Shown here: piece by piece, positions 11,623 to 21,300 of the stretch
Numbering within the stretch: position 1 is the stretch's first letter
Layout of the letters: each line of letters starts with the position of its first letter
NCBI GenBank assembly: GCA_027382625.1
Contig: JAJKFJ010022837.1
Coordinates: 176,692 to 240,691, forward strand
Direction: 5' to 3'
From: Tetmemena sp. SeJ-2015
Taxonomy: Eukaryota > Ciliophora > Spirotrichea > Sporadotrichida > Oxytrichidae
DNA length: 64,000 nt
Position numbers and translations under genes: made by a program
Notes under the pieces: generated by a model
The model's input: the letters and a program-made list of their open reading frames with translations, nothing else
What the model was told of the DNA's origin: nothing
The model's database searches: none

Positions 11623-12381
11623 TCATTTCATTTGTTCTGATTTCCCCGATTTTGTGATAAGTTGCTTTGCTTGTTATCCTAATTCGAATTGAGAAAATTA
11701 ATTAAATAAATTGGTGAAAGGCTTCTGGACAGTTTCCTTAGCTTTTTCGTATAAGTCTCCAGCCTTATCAGAAACTGATTCAGCCATGTTCTCTCCTTTG
11801 TTCATCGCTTGGTTAAACTTATAAAGTCAATTTGAATATCGACCAACCTCTGGGGCTTCGCCTTTTATCTTTTATTCGTTTCTCTTATTTTATAATTAAG
11901 GCTAATTAAGTTAAAGTTGATTTGGTATATAAATAGCAATAATGTCCTCAGCTCTCCTTTCAATGATCTCAAAATATAAATATATAAAATATTTATAGAT
12001 CAAATTTATCAATTAAATTATAAATTAATACAACTATTTCACAATAAAATACTATTAACTTAACTAAGCTTCATTGAGTGGTTTAGTTTGTGGCTATTAA
12101 CTGCTATATGCATTCAATGAAAGGTTAAGTTTGGCGCTAGGAATCTTGATTTCCTTTTCCTGTATTAACCAAACATATTTATATTCTTTTATTAATTATG
12201 AGCGCTCTTAGCTAATTGCTTGGCGATTGTTGCCACCTTGTATTTTACTTCTATCTTAAGAAGCCTGAGGACTTTGCTACTCTCTAGGGGCCTTCCTGCT
12301 ATCATATTCAAGATTCTCTCTTGAGCCTTCCTGATTCCATCTTCCTGAGTCCTTCTGACCTAGTTAATAAACCTCTCCCAT
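11623..12381 (-). CDS. LEA-like hydrophilic protein, paralogue of the next gene upstream
   Basis: The likely start is ATG 12379-12381 (MGEVYQLGQKDSGRWNQEGS), followed by SRENLEYDSRKAPREQQ. After IESs the frame passes IIERRAEVGRYKFNQAMNKG and an amphipathic segment (AESVSDKAGDLYEKAKETVQ), and ends KSGKSEQMK with TGA 11623-11625. One IES uses pointer GAG after RRAE and another uses TAT after VGR. The RRAEVG junction and its GAG pointer are shared with the gene at 12482-14936, so the two are paralogues. An IES of about 300 nt near 11960-12200 contains a hairpin. Its left border is not exactly placed. Confidence 0.6.
12057..12131. repeat. Imperfect palindrome inside an IES
   Basis: The arms are 12057-12080 and 12111-12131. 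They share AACTTAAC and TTCATTGA cores in inverted orientation, with a short loop. Confidence 0.55.
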
Positions 12382-12481
12382 GTCCCCGTAATAAGGAGCC
12401 ACAAAAATATTAAAAGTCACTCTCCTTATTTTATGAGGAAATAATTCACTATAATTTATGAAATCTGAATTAAATTAAGTT

Positions 12482-14936
12482 TCATTTAGATAAATTTTAA
12501 AAGTAAGATTTAAAAGTGGAAGCAGATTCACTAGGAATACTAAACTATTCAGTAATGTTAAACTTATCGTACATGTATCTTTTGGCTTCTATAGTAGCAT
12601 CACCAACCTCTTGAGCAACTTCAAATCCAATGAATTACTCTCAGCTCTCCTTCTAATAGCTTCGTCCTTGTCCATTTAATACTTTCCAACCTTCTGTTGT
12701 TAAGTGGAATCATTTTGGTTTTTGCGATCAAGATCTTAATAGCGTTGAGAATTATCGTCGCTACCCTAGTAACCCTTTTGAACTTTGCTGGCTACGTCTT
12801 GAATAGTATATTATAAGAAAGCAGTTAAATAATCTACTATTTAAAAAAGTATCTTAGACTTTCTCGGAGGCGTTAGTAGCAGCTTTCTTGATAGGTTCTG
12901 GAGTATACTCTTTCACAATTTGCTTGCCTTTATCATAGACTTCTCTAGATTTTTCAGCTACATCACTTGCGATGCCTTTGACTCCCTATCCTATGTAATT
13001 CACAGCATCATCTTGATTCTACTAAACTTATCCTTAAAATATTTCCTGAGTAAAGGAGTTCAAGTTAACTAACTATAGCTGAGAATTTAATAAAAAAGAG
13101 AATTAAATTAGATATTAAATTAAAATGGATTAAATCAGAGGCAGTTGATAGTGTGTCCAATTTAAATAATAATTACACCATTCGATTCAGCAAGAAATTC
13201 TAAGAACTTTTCATCCTTGTAACTTTTGTGTGGGAGTGCTCAATCAAGAGTTATAAGCGACACAAGTTCAAGAGAAGAAGATGATGAAGATGATGAGGAG
13301 TGCGTGAATCATATCTCGCTGCTGAGAGGAGCTACGAAGATGATTAAAGAAGAAACTCATATTAATTTTCAATAATTTATCGAACAAGCTACAGATCAAG
13401 GGGTGAATCTGCGATTTCAACTGTCACCATTTTACAACTCTCCATTTATTATTTTAACCAATCACCGATTTTAATTAAAATTCCAACTATATTTCTTCAG
13501 TTTATCTCAAGTCAATAAATGATGAAATGGTTGCATTAATCTAGTCTTTACTTTAATTTTCCTAGTCTCTATTTCTTTGAAAGTCCTTAACTTCTTATTT
13601 GGCTCTCTAAACATACTCATTCGAAAAGCCAGTGCTACCTCTAGCTTGGTCTTCTCTTTGTTTATCGTGTTTCTCATCATAAGCCTTATTTCTATGCTAG
13701 CTCTAGGGGAACTCTGAATATGGAAGTCCTCTGTCCCTTTCTATAGCAGGAGGCTAAGTCGCAATTCCTGCCAAATTATGAAGGGTATGATCCATAATTA
13801 CCTAATATAATTATTAATTATTCGTAATCCTCTTGGTTTTTCATTCCTACCTGAGTATAAACTTCTTAGGCAGATCTTTGAGAAGGAGAAGGCTAATATT
13901 GCTTATTTTTTTGTTCGATGTCTGGTTCCTCATAATCTTGATAATTGTAATGGCTAAACTTCTTGGTCTTTTGATCCTCAAGCCCTCTCTTTTGTTGATC
14001 CTTATTCTGATTCTGCTACTTCTAAGCTTCATCCACATTTTAATAAAATGAGAATAAGACGAATAATATATAAATGCGATGACAATTTTGCGTTATATTT
14101 GCACTCTATTTCTAAGCACCTTAAGTTTAAACAGTATCTTATCTATGATTTCCTTAGGCCTATTTGGATTAAGTGCCAGACTTTTGCTGTCTATCTTTAT
14201 TCTAATATTAGTCTTCAGATTGTGATGCTTTCTAAGATGAGTATTACTGAGACCCTGAGCGCTCTTAGCAGTCAGCATTTATTTTTGAGTCTCATATTAT
14301 TGATCTTAATAAGGAGGCACTGCAGCACTAATTATTTAAAGTTTAATCTTTCGAATTAAAGTTTTAAGCACTAGATTCATTATTTCATTCTGAGTCCCTT
14401 CCTTAATAATTTTGCCTTTGCCTCTAAGAGTCCTGCTAATTTCTTTGCCAATTTCGACCTTCACCGCTTTCAAGAACTTCTTTAGCTTCTTGAGCCACTT
14501 GCTTCCCCTTCTCCTTGGCCTTTGGTAATCCCTCTTCCACGAAGAAATCCTTAGCCTGGCTCAACACTTAACCAGCTTCAGAGATCACATCGCTCACAGT
14601 TTCCTTGATGTCAGACGCCTCCCCTATTAAAGCTTAAGTCGCCTTGTCTTGCACAATCTAGGTCCAGTTCTTATCTCTGTGCTATCTCTCAAGCTCTAAA
14701 TATCCTTTGAATATGAAGGAGTTTAAATTGTATGTGTAATATAACTCTACGTGGTGCTGATAGGTGTCAGTTTACTCAATTTGGGTGTGGATCTTCTCGT
14801 TGTAGATGATGTCCTCTAAGGGGATTGGAGGGGCAGTGGATTCCTGAATGCTCTTCCTCAAGAACTTGAAGGGGTGCCTCAACTTATCACCTAATGTAAA
14901 TGAGCTCAGAGGTGGCTCCCTCAAACTTTCAATCAT
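12482..14936 (-). CDS. Long LEA-like hydrophilic protein interrupted by many IESs
   Basis: ATG 14934-14936 starts MIESLREPPLSSFTLGDKLR. Next comes a LEA-like amphipathic stretch (VISEAGQVLSQAKDFFVEEG, KAKEKGKQVAQEAKEVLESG), then a long Gln/Asn/Lys-rich region, then a second LEA-like block (GVKGIASDVAEKSREVYDKG, TNASEKVQDVASKVQKGYQG). The end is RRAEVGDATIEAKRYMYDKF ... FQNLSK with TGA 12482-12484. IES pointers found in sense order: GACTCA, AAT, GGAT, TAGA, AAGA and GAG. The TAGA IES (13018-13543) carries a complete copy of the repeated element. About 600 residues are predicted after excision. A protective, intrinsically disordered role is inference from composition. Confidence 0.7.
13018..13543 (-). 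other. Large IES carrying a repeated element, pointer TAGA
   Basis: TAGA (sense) occurs at 13540-13543 and 13018-13021. Excision of 522 nt joins ENQSKDQ to NQDDAVNYIGQG in frame. The element at 13074-13491 fills most of it. Confidence 0.7.
13074..13491 (+). repeat. MITE-like element, copy A (418 bp)
   Basis: It begins TATAGCTGAGAATTTAAT and ends AATTCCAACTATA. The two ends are inverted relatives (TATAG...CTATA, with related AT-rich sequence and a CAACTG-type motif extending about 80 nt inward). It is about three-quarters identical along its length with copy B at 16032-16439, and no protein of element size is encoded. It is probably a non-autonomous, germline-limited element. Confidence 0.75.
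14286..14396 (-). other. IES, pointer GACTCA
   Basis: GACTCA (sense) occurs at 14391-14396 and 14286-14291. Removing 105 nt joins NYQGRDS to KINADCQERSGSQ and removes an in-frame TGA. Confidence 0.85.
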
Positions 14937-14964
14937 CCTTTCATTAATAATGATTCAACTAAGT

Positions 14965-15927
14965 TCATATATATATTTACAAAGATGAAAATAAAACTGT
15001 AGACATTTTAAGCTTCTGTATGTGCAAATGTCGAGTACACTCTTCATTTTAATTAATTTATGATTTTACTCGTGACAAAAAGGGAGCAGGGGGATGAAGG
15101 TATGGGTAATCTCTGTGGGCCTGATTTTGTGAGTCTCCTCCCCAAAAGGAGCTTTTCTCAGAGTGGTCAGACTACTAAAGCTGTTGTTAGTCTTACTTGT
15201 GACTTGCCATCCAAGTAAAGTATTATTATTATTTAGAGTATGAGAGTGAGTGAAAGATATTTAGTGAATGATAATAATTATTAATCAATATAAACACACA
15301 CTCAAAAGCTAAGACTTAAATTGTAATTAACTTAATTATTAAATAGATTAATGATTCAAGCAAAGGTCTACTAAATAATATTATAATAAGATAATTGATC
15401 ACTATATCGAATTAGCTTAATAAACGTTCTCTGTTGGCTAATTCTCGAGAGCCTAATTAGTTTTGGCATCAGCAGGTGCATTCCAAGAAATTAGTCTGTC
15501 CGAAGAACCACTTTCCTGCTAGGAAGTTGCTTCTTTCAGTTCTGAGTTGGAAGGTTGAAACTTTCTAAAGGGATGTCTTAAATATATTTACTTCCTATAA
15601 AACATATTATAAATATATAGTATCTTATCTTCTTCATAATAGTTTTGAAAATACTCTCATTCTCTATTTTATTAGCTTGAGGGTTTATAACTTCAGCTGT
15701 AGTATTCTTTTTCTATATTAAAAATTAAAAATGTTTAGATGCTAGTTTTTCTCTTCATTGATTTTGTCTGGTATCTACTCTCCTTCATTGTTTTGGAAAA
15801 GGGACTGAGCAGCTTGTGACTCTGCAAACATCTAATTGGGCTAATGTAGTTCTTCTTATTAATTATGCTGCTGATGTAACTCGTAGTGAGGCTTGTTCAA
15901 AGCTGAGGGGACTATCAAATGTGTCAT
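14965..15927 (-). CDS. Hydrophilic Gln/Ser-rich protein related to the LEA-like run
   Basis: ATG 15925-15927 starts MTHLIVPSALNKPHYELHQQ. Two IESs (GAAAAA, TAAGA) then join EEKKNTTAEVINPQ and IMKKIRHPFRKFQPSNSELK. The frame continues SGSSDRLISWNAPADAKTNQ. A further piece (SHKQDQQQLQQSDHSEKSSF ... HPPAPFLSRVKSQ) follows after an unresolved junction, and TGA is at 14965-14967. The segment (I/L)RHPF recurs in the N-terminus of the next gene downstream, which suggests kinship. No domain is recognised. The 15200-15410 stretch is AT-rich and is probably IES. Confidence 0.55.
15576..15627 (-). other. IES, pointer TAAGA
   Basis: The pointer occurs at 15623-15627 and 15576-15580. Excision joins TIMKKIR to HPFRKFQPSN in frame. 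Confidence 0.75.
15708..15751 (-). other. IES, pointer GAAAAA
   Basis: The pointer occurs at 15746-15751 and 15708-15713. Excision joins DKINEEK to KNTTAEVINPQ in frame. Confidence 0.75.
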
Positions 15928-16031
15928 TCCTAATTTATAATATAAAAAGAGCTTATAAGCAATACTTATAATATTTTAATTTCAATCTCTTATGATTCAT
16001 GATTCTTGCTTTCATACATTTCAGAGAGACT

Positions 16032-16439
16032 TATAACTGAGAATTTAATGGAAAATTAAATTGATAATTAATTTAAAATGGAACAAATCAGTGACAGTTG
16101 AGGCCGTCAGATTTAAATAAATAATTATTACACCATTCAATTCAGCATGGAATTCTAAGAACTTTTTATCATTGCAACTTTTGTCTCGGAGCACTCTATA
16201 CAGAGTTATTAGCGACACAAGTTTGCAATAATTTAAAATGGAAGATTAAATTGAGTGAGTGCATCATATCTCGAAGATGAGAGGTGCTATGAAAATTATC
16301 TAAGTAGAAACTCTTATTAATTTTTGATAAACGATAGAACAAGCTGCAGATCAGGTGAGCGATTTCAACTGCCACGAAGTTGCAACTCTCCATTTATTAT
16401 TTTAATTAATCATCGATTTTAATTAACGTTTCTACTATA
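16032..16439 (+). repeat. MITE-like element, copy B (408 bp)
   Basis: It starts TATAACTGAGAATTTAAT and ends TCTACTATA. It is a direct repeat of copy A (13074-13491), with matching blocks such as GCGACACAAGTT and CTCCATTTATTATTTTAA. It lies between a minus-strand gene and the kinase gene. No ORF of note. Confidence 0.75.
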
Positions 16440-16583
16440 TTAATTTAAAGATATGAGGAATCTTAAATCATTCTAATTTAGAGAAATTAAGAAATTTGAG
16501 AATGCAAATTATAAATTTTAAAACATTAAACAACAGCGACTTAAGTTTTCAAGAGTTTCAAATTCTAAAGAGAAATAACTATA

Positions 16584-17984
16584 ATGGGAGTATGCATTTC
16601 TCAAACCTAGAGCTACGGCTATATTCAAAGCGGGGAAGTTAACAAGTCCATGTTTGTCTTTAAATATGCTATTGGAAACGGGTCATTCGGGCCAGTCTGG
16701 AAAGTAGAAAAGAAGCCAACTTAAATCCCAAATTTAGATTTTATTATTATATAACTCGATTCCCATTCGCAATAAAAGTAATGAGTAAAGCTAAAATTGC
16801 AAATATGAGAAGTATTGACACAGTTCTAAATGAGCAAAAACTTTTGATGTCGCTCAAGCATCCATTCATATAACTGATATTTGATGTTTGATGATTCATT
16901 GTAAACATGCACTACTCATTTTAGGAGAAGGAAAATCTTTACTTGGTCTCAGACTTTATGGTGGGTGGAGATTTGAGGTACCACTTGAAGAAGAAAAGAA
17001 GAAAGTTCACTGAGAGGCAGAGTCTTTTCATAATTGCCTGCATAGTTTTGGGGCTTGAGTATTTGCATAACAATCTTATTATAATAGTAAAAGATAAAGT
17101 ACTATGTACTAAGAATTAATTTGAAAGAATGGGGTTATCCATAGGGATATCAGACCTGAAAATGTGCTGATTGATGCTAGAGGCTATTGTAAGATCACAG
17201 ACTTTGGACTTGCAAGAGTCTGGTAGCCGCTCAACTCTTCAGATACTTCGGGTACTCCAGGTTATGCTGCCCCTGAGGTTCTTAATCGACAGAATCATGG
17301 TACAGGAGTAGATTACTTTGCTACTATAAATAGAGAGCTTTCTATATTTGCTGTTGGAGTATGCTCATGAAGTTGATGCTAGGAGAAAGGCCGTGGAGAG
17401 CTACAGACAGAAAGACTTACATGGAGCAGCTAATGCAAAACTAAGTAGTGCTCAAGAAAGCAGACACCCCTGAGTCTTGGAACCACGAAGCCTCAGATTT
17501 TATCAATAAGTGCATACTTAGAAAGCCTCAAGCCAGACTCGGTCTAAATGGTCCTAAGGATTAATTGTAAGGTAAATCTACCATTAAGTTTATTATTGAG
17601 GATATAAAGTCGCATGTGTGGTTCAAGGATTTTGATTGGGCCCTCTTAATGACTAGGAAGATGAATTCTCCTTTCATTAAGTCAAATAAATATACTCTTG
17701 ATTTTTTGCTTTTAATTATCATCCCGAATATTAAAGGAAGAAACTTCGATAAGAAAAGCTTGAAGGCCACTGTCGAGGAATACTAATTTGAAGGTCCCTC
17801 GGGCTAGATAGTTATAAATCCTACTTAAGAAAGACTGGACAGAGATTTAATAAACGACCCTAGTTTTCAACAGCTCTTTATGGACTACAGGTATGATATA
17901 GACATGGAGAAAAGGAAAGAGCAAGAGATGGAGGAATAAGAAAAACAAAGGAGGAATGCGGGCACAGAGCCTGCAGACAAGTGA
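16584..17984 (+). CDS. Serine/threonine protein kinase (AGC/CaMK-like) with six IESs
   Basis: ATG 16584 gives MGVCISQTQ, with Gly2 and Cys4 fitting N-terminal acylation. The glycine loop is GNGSFGPV and the ATP lysine is in FAIKVMSK. The catalytic loop reads HRDIRPEN, so the usual lysine of HRDLKPEN is arginine. DFG is in ITDFGLARV, and [10 protein letters not shown] precedes the P+1 region. The C-terminal tail is coiled and charged ([18 protein letters not shown]), with TGA at 17982-17984. Six IESs (pointers TCCCA, ATTCAT, AAT, TTTGCT, AGGAT, AAT) all fall inside conserved kinase or tail sequence, and excision restores it. After the TTTGCT junction one base is missing in GVDYFAVG(V)MLMKLML, which may be a sequence error or a real frameshift. 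Confidence 0.9.
16736..16765 (+). other. IES, pointer TCCCA
   Basis: TCCCA occurs at 16736-16740 and 16761-16765. Removing 25 nt restores [15 protein letters not shown]. Confidence 0.9.
16864..16899 (+). other. IES, pointer ATTCAT
   Basis: ATTCAT occurs at 16864-16869 and 16894-16899. Removing 30 nt, including an in-frame TGA, restores [13 protein letters not shown]. Confidence 0.9.
17072..17130 (+). other. IES, pointer AAT
   Basis: AAT occurs at 17072-17074 and 17128-17130. Excision restores [18 protein letters not shown]. Confidence 0.85.
17317..17352 (+). other. IES, pointer TTTGCT
   Basis: TTTGCT occurs at 17317-17322 and 17347-17352. Removing 30 nt joins GVDYFA to VG. Confidence 0.8.
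17557..17603 (+). other. IES, pointer AGGAT
   Basis: AGGAT occurs at 17557-17561 and 17599-17603. Excision joins LNGPKD to [12 protein letters not shown], the end of the kinase domain. Confidence 0.85.
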
Positions 17985-18380
17985 AGATCATTCTATATAA
18001 ATGCAAAGTATAATCCTAAGGCTTTAAATTTATAGTTAATTCTTTGAAATAGTTTTAATATTGTTATTGATCTCTCAAAATGTATTTCATAGCGCAAAAC
18101 TTGCTCTTCCATCGAGCAAACTTAAAATCCAATAAAGGACTCCTCCACTCATTTATGCACTATTTGAATAGGCAGAGATGAAGTCTTCAGTTGAGTTAAA
18201 GATATAAATTTGCTGCGGGAAATTGCTATTTATATATAAATATTAAATTTCCCTCCAAATCTTTAAACTCATTACATGTCTATCTATTAATTTGATCAGC
18301 CCAAACTCAAGCCTATCGTCACTCATTTAATTACTCTATCACATCTCTTAAATAAAAATGCACATTTTTAAACTGGCTAT

Positions 18381-21300
18381 ATGAATGGAGGGCTTGACCT
18401 AGAGGCTTTGCCTTAAAACCTTAGAAAGCATATGCGTCTCTCAGTTCAGGAAAACATTCCAGGCTTGTGGGTGAATGATGGTTTCAACTTCGTCGAAGCA
18501 GAGCTAACTAAAGATGCTTTGAATGAATTCCGAAGAAACTACCCTCATGTTTAGCTGCACAACCTCAAATAAAACATGATCTTTGTATTGAAATGGAGTC
18601 TCAAAGCTAAGGGCTGTGATTCTCGCAAGGTTTACACAAGCTACCAAAACGTTACAGTCATCTTAGTGATTGAAAGCTTTAAGCTTAGATTAAGAAGTGT
18701 ATTTTCATTTAGCATAAGTTTTGAAAAGCCTTTGTTGCATGAGAAGCCATCAAGGATATAACTTATCAACTCGACCAATCTCTACCTCGATGCTGAGGTC
18801 CAAACCTATATAAGAAATAAGAGGCATCAATTAAATAAGTGTAGATCTTAATCATTGCCTTTTTAAAATGATTTGGCATGAGTACGTAAGAGATATCTTA
18901 GGAGATGCATTTGCTACACTTCACAACAACAGAAGGGCTTTTCTTTCAAAGTACCATCAATGAAAGACATAGTTAAAAGTAGCAACTCATATTAATTCAA
19001 ACAAGTTCCCATTTAGGATGCTAATAGTGGGGATGATGATGTTCTTATGAATGATTAAAGATTTTAAAGTATCTTTACTTACATGGATTATTTATTTATG
19101 ATCAAAATGAGGTCATTCAAGAAATTAAGGCTGAAAATGGCGCCATATTGAACCGCCTTGTGACTAATATTTGTGAGAAATAAGTTCTCAGATGTCAAAG
19201 AAATGAAGTAACTAAAGAAGAGCTCTAAGAAGATAATTTTGACTTCAGAGAAATTAGAGACAAGCTTAACTAAGTCTACTCAGCCTTTAAAAAATTTTAT
19301 ACTTCATTAAAATCCTCAAGTGCTGCAAGCGGAGTGATGAGCAGAGCTGGTTCATCCACAAATCTTCTAGCTGCCATGAATGGATAAAGTACCTCATCCT
19401 AATAAACAAAGGCTTCTCTGGCCCAAGACGGCACAGATTCTGCTTACAGTGATAAGGCCTCAACTACATCCTCTACTCTCTTTCCTCTAGTTTAAGCAAC
19501 CTAGCCGACCTAAGAAGAGTGCTTATGCTTATTTATTATACCTCTTATCATTTCTTATACAGGAGATCGGAGAAGATGACTACAACTATCTGTTTGAAAG
19601 AAAATCAAAGATGCTGCAAAAGACTATCAATGATGATTATGAGAGACAACAGATTCTCTAGAATATCGAATACTTCTCCAAGGAGCAGTCCAGGCAAGAC
19701 TACAGACAGTTAGTCGAACGTCAACTTGAGTAAAAGAGAAAGAATCAAGAGAGAAGCAAGCGCAAGCAGATTAAGATTCAAGGCTATAAGATCGGCCTCA
19801 CTGCTAATTAAATTAAAGAGAGAATCATGCGCTTCATGGCAACTTTCAGAAATCAAGATGATGAAGAAGAGGATGATCAGACTGTAGAGACCAGACCTAG
19901 AGCTTATTCTTAGGAGAATGTCAGAGCTGATGATATGAGTGAGCTTCTAGAAACTAAGAGCAACCTGAGCCGAGGATTCGCTCTCAGTCAATTCAACTTC
20001 AAGAAGGGTGGCAATTTACTCAAAGAAGACGAAACTGAATCTGAACAGGAAGAAGATGTTACCATGTGTGTCGACTTTAAAAATTGTCTTTCATTTAATA
20101 AGTTAAGTTCTATGTTTAAGACTCACATCAGAGCACAGTCATAACTCTTGCCTAGATTTAGCCTTCAATGCAACTTTTCAAAGAATACTTGGCGTGGTTT
20201 AAGGCCCATAAAGTGACAACACGTCCTCAGCATGAAATTGATATTGAAGAATACAAAAAAGCTGAGGAGATTAAACTCCAGAAGGAAGCAGAAAAGAGAG
20301 CTTTCCTTGAGAGATAAGAGCAAGAAGCAAACATTGCGAGATAGAGAACTCTCGCAAGGCAACAAGAAAATCTTAGAAAGATGGAAGAGCGCTAAAAGAG
20401 AGAAGCCGAAACAAGAAGGAAAACTGAAGAGGCTAAAGTAGCAAGATAGAAGAGACTGCAAGAGGAGAGAGCAGCGAGAGAGTAAAGAAAAATGGCCAAG
20501 AGAAGATTAGACTCTGAAGAGGAAGACGAAGAAGAAGCTGTGGACTAGACATTCCTAAATGAGGAATCTAAAGATTTCAGCAATTACGTTGGAGGATCAG
20601 ATCAAGAGGACGAAAACGAGTAGAGTGTAATGACTAACAAGAGAAGTGTAAGAATTGTTCTCGATGAGGATTCAGATGAAGAGATGGAAGACGTAAGAAT
20701 AGTTAGCAAAGAGAACTAACCACAAGTAAATGAAAACCAGCAAAGCTAATAATCTAAACAATCGAATAAAGAAGAGGAGTAGCTAAATTTGCTTGCTGAT
20801 TCTCCAGAGAAATCTATCGTCGAAGAGCAAAAGAATCAGGTTTAACCTTAAAAGTTACAAATGAACGAGAACCTGCATTAAACAGCATTTAATCAAGATG
20901 AAAATATGACTGAAGAGGAGGAAAGCTAAGAAAGTGATGACTCTTTAGAAGATGAAAAATTGAAAAGTATAATCGAGTCTACTAACTTATTCCCTTCAAA
21001 GCATCAATATGTGAGCTAGATCAAATAAGACTCAAACAAAGCAAAAGCTTTTGCTCCTTAGGCGAGATAGGAAGAAGAAAGAGTTAGCAACCTAGATTAC
21101 ATTCTAGGAAATTAAACTGTGCAAAAGGAAGTTGCAAAATAAGTCTCTGAAACCGAAGGAGAGTCAGAATAAGAAGAAATCAAAAGTTATGAGTAGAATA
21201 AGTAGGTAAGGTAAAACCTTCCTTAAAATGAAGAAAGCGACTACGAATCAGAGGAAGCTGTTGATATGACTCATGCTCAGTAAAATCAAGCTCCTTCTGA

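Noticed and set aside
15480..15520. CTTGGA pointer joining SDRLISW directly to MASHKQDQ
   Set aside because: It works in frame but discards a coding-like stretch (NAPADAKTNQALENQ), so a chance match is as likely.
16741..16765. Interruptions of the kinase gene read as introns
   Set aside because: They lack GT-AG ends and are flanked by direct repeats, while genuine GT-AG introns are found in other genes here (PP2C, DnaJ, nuclease).
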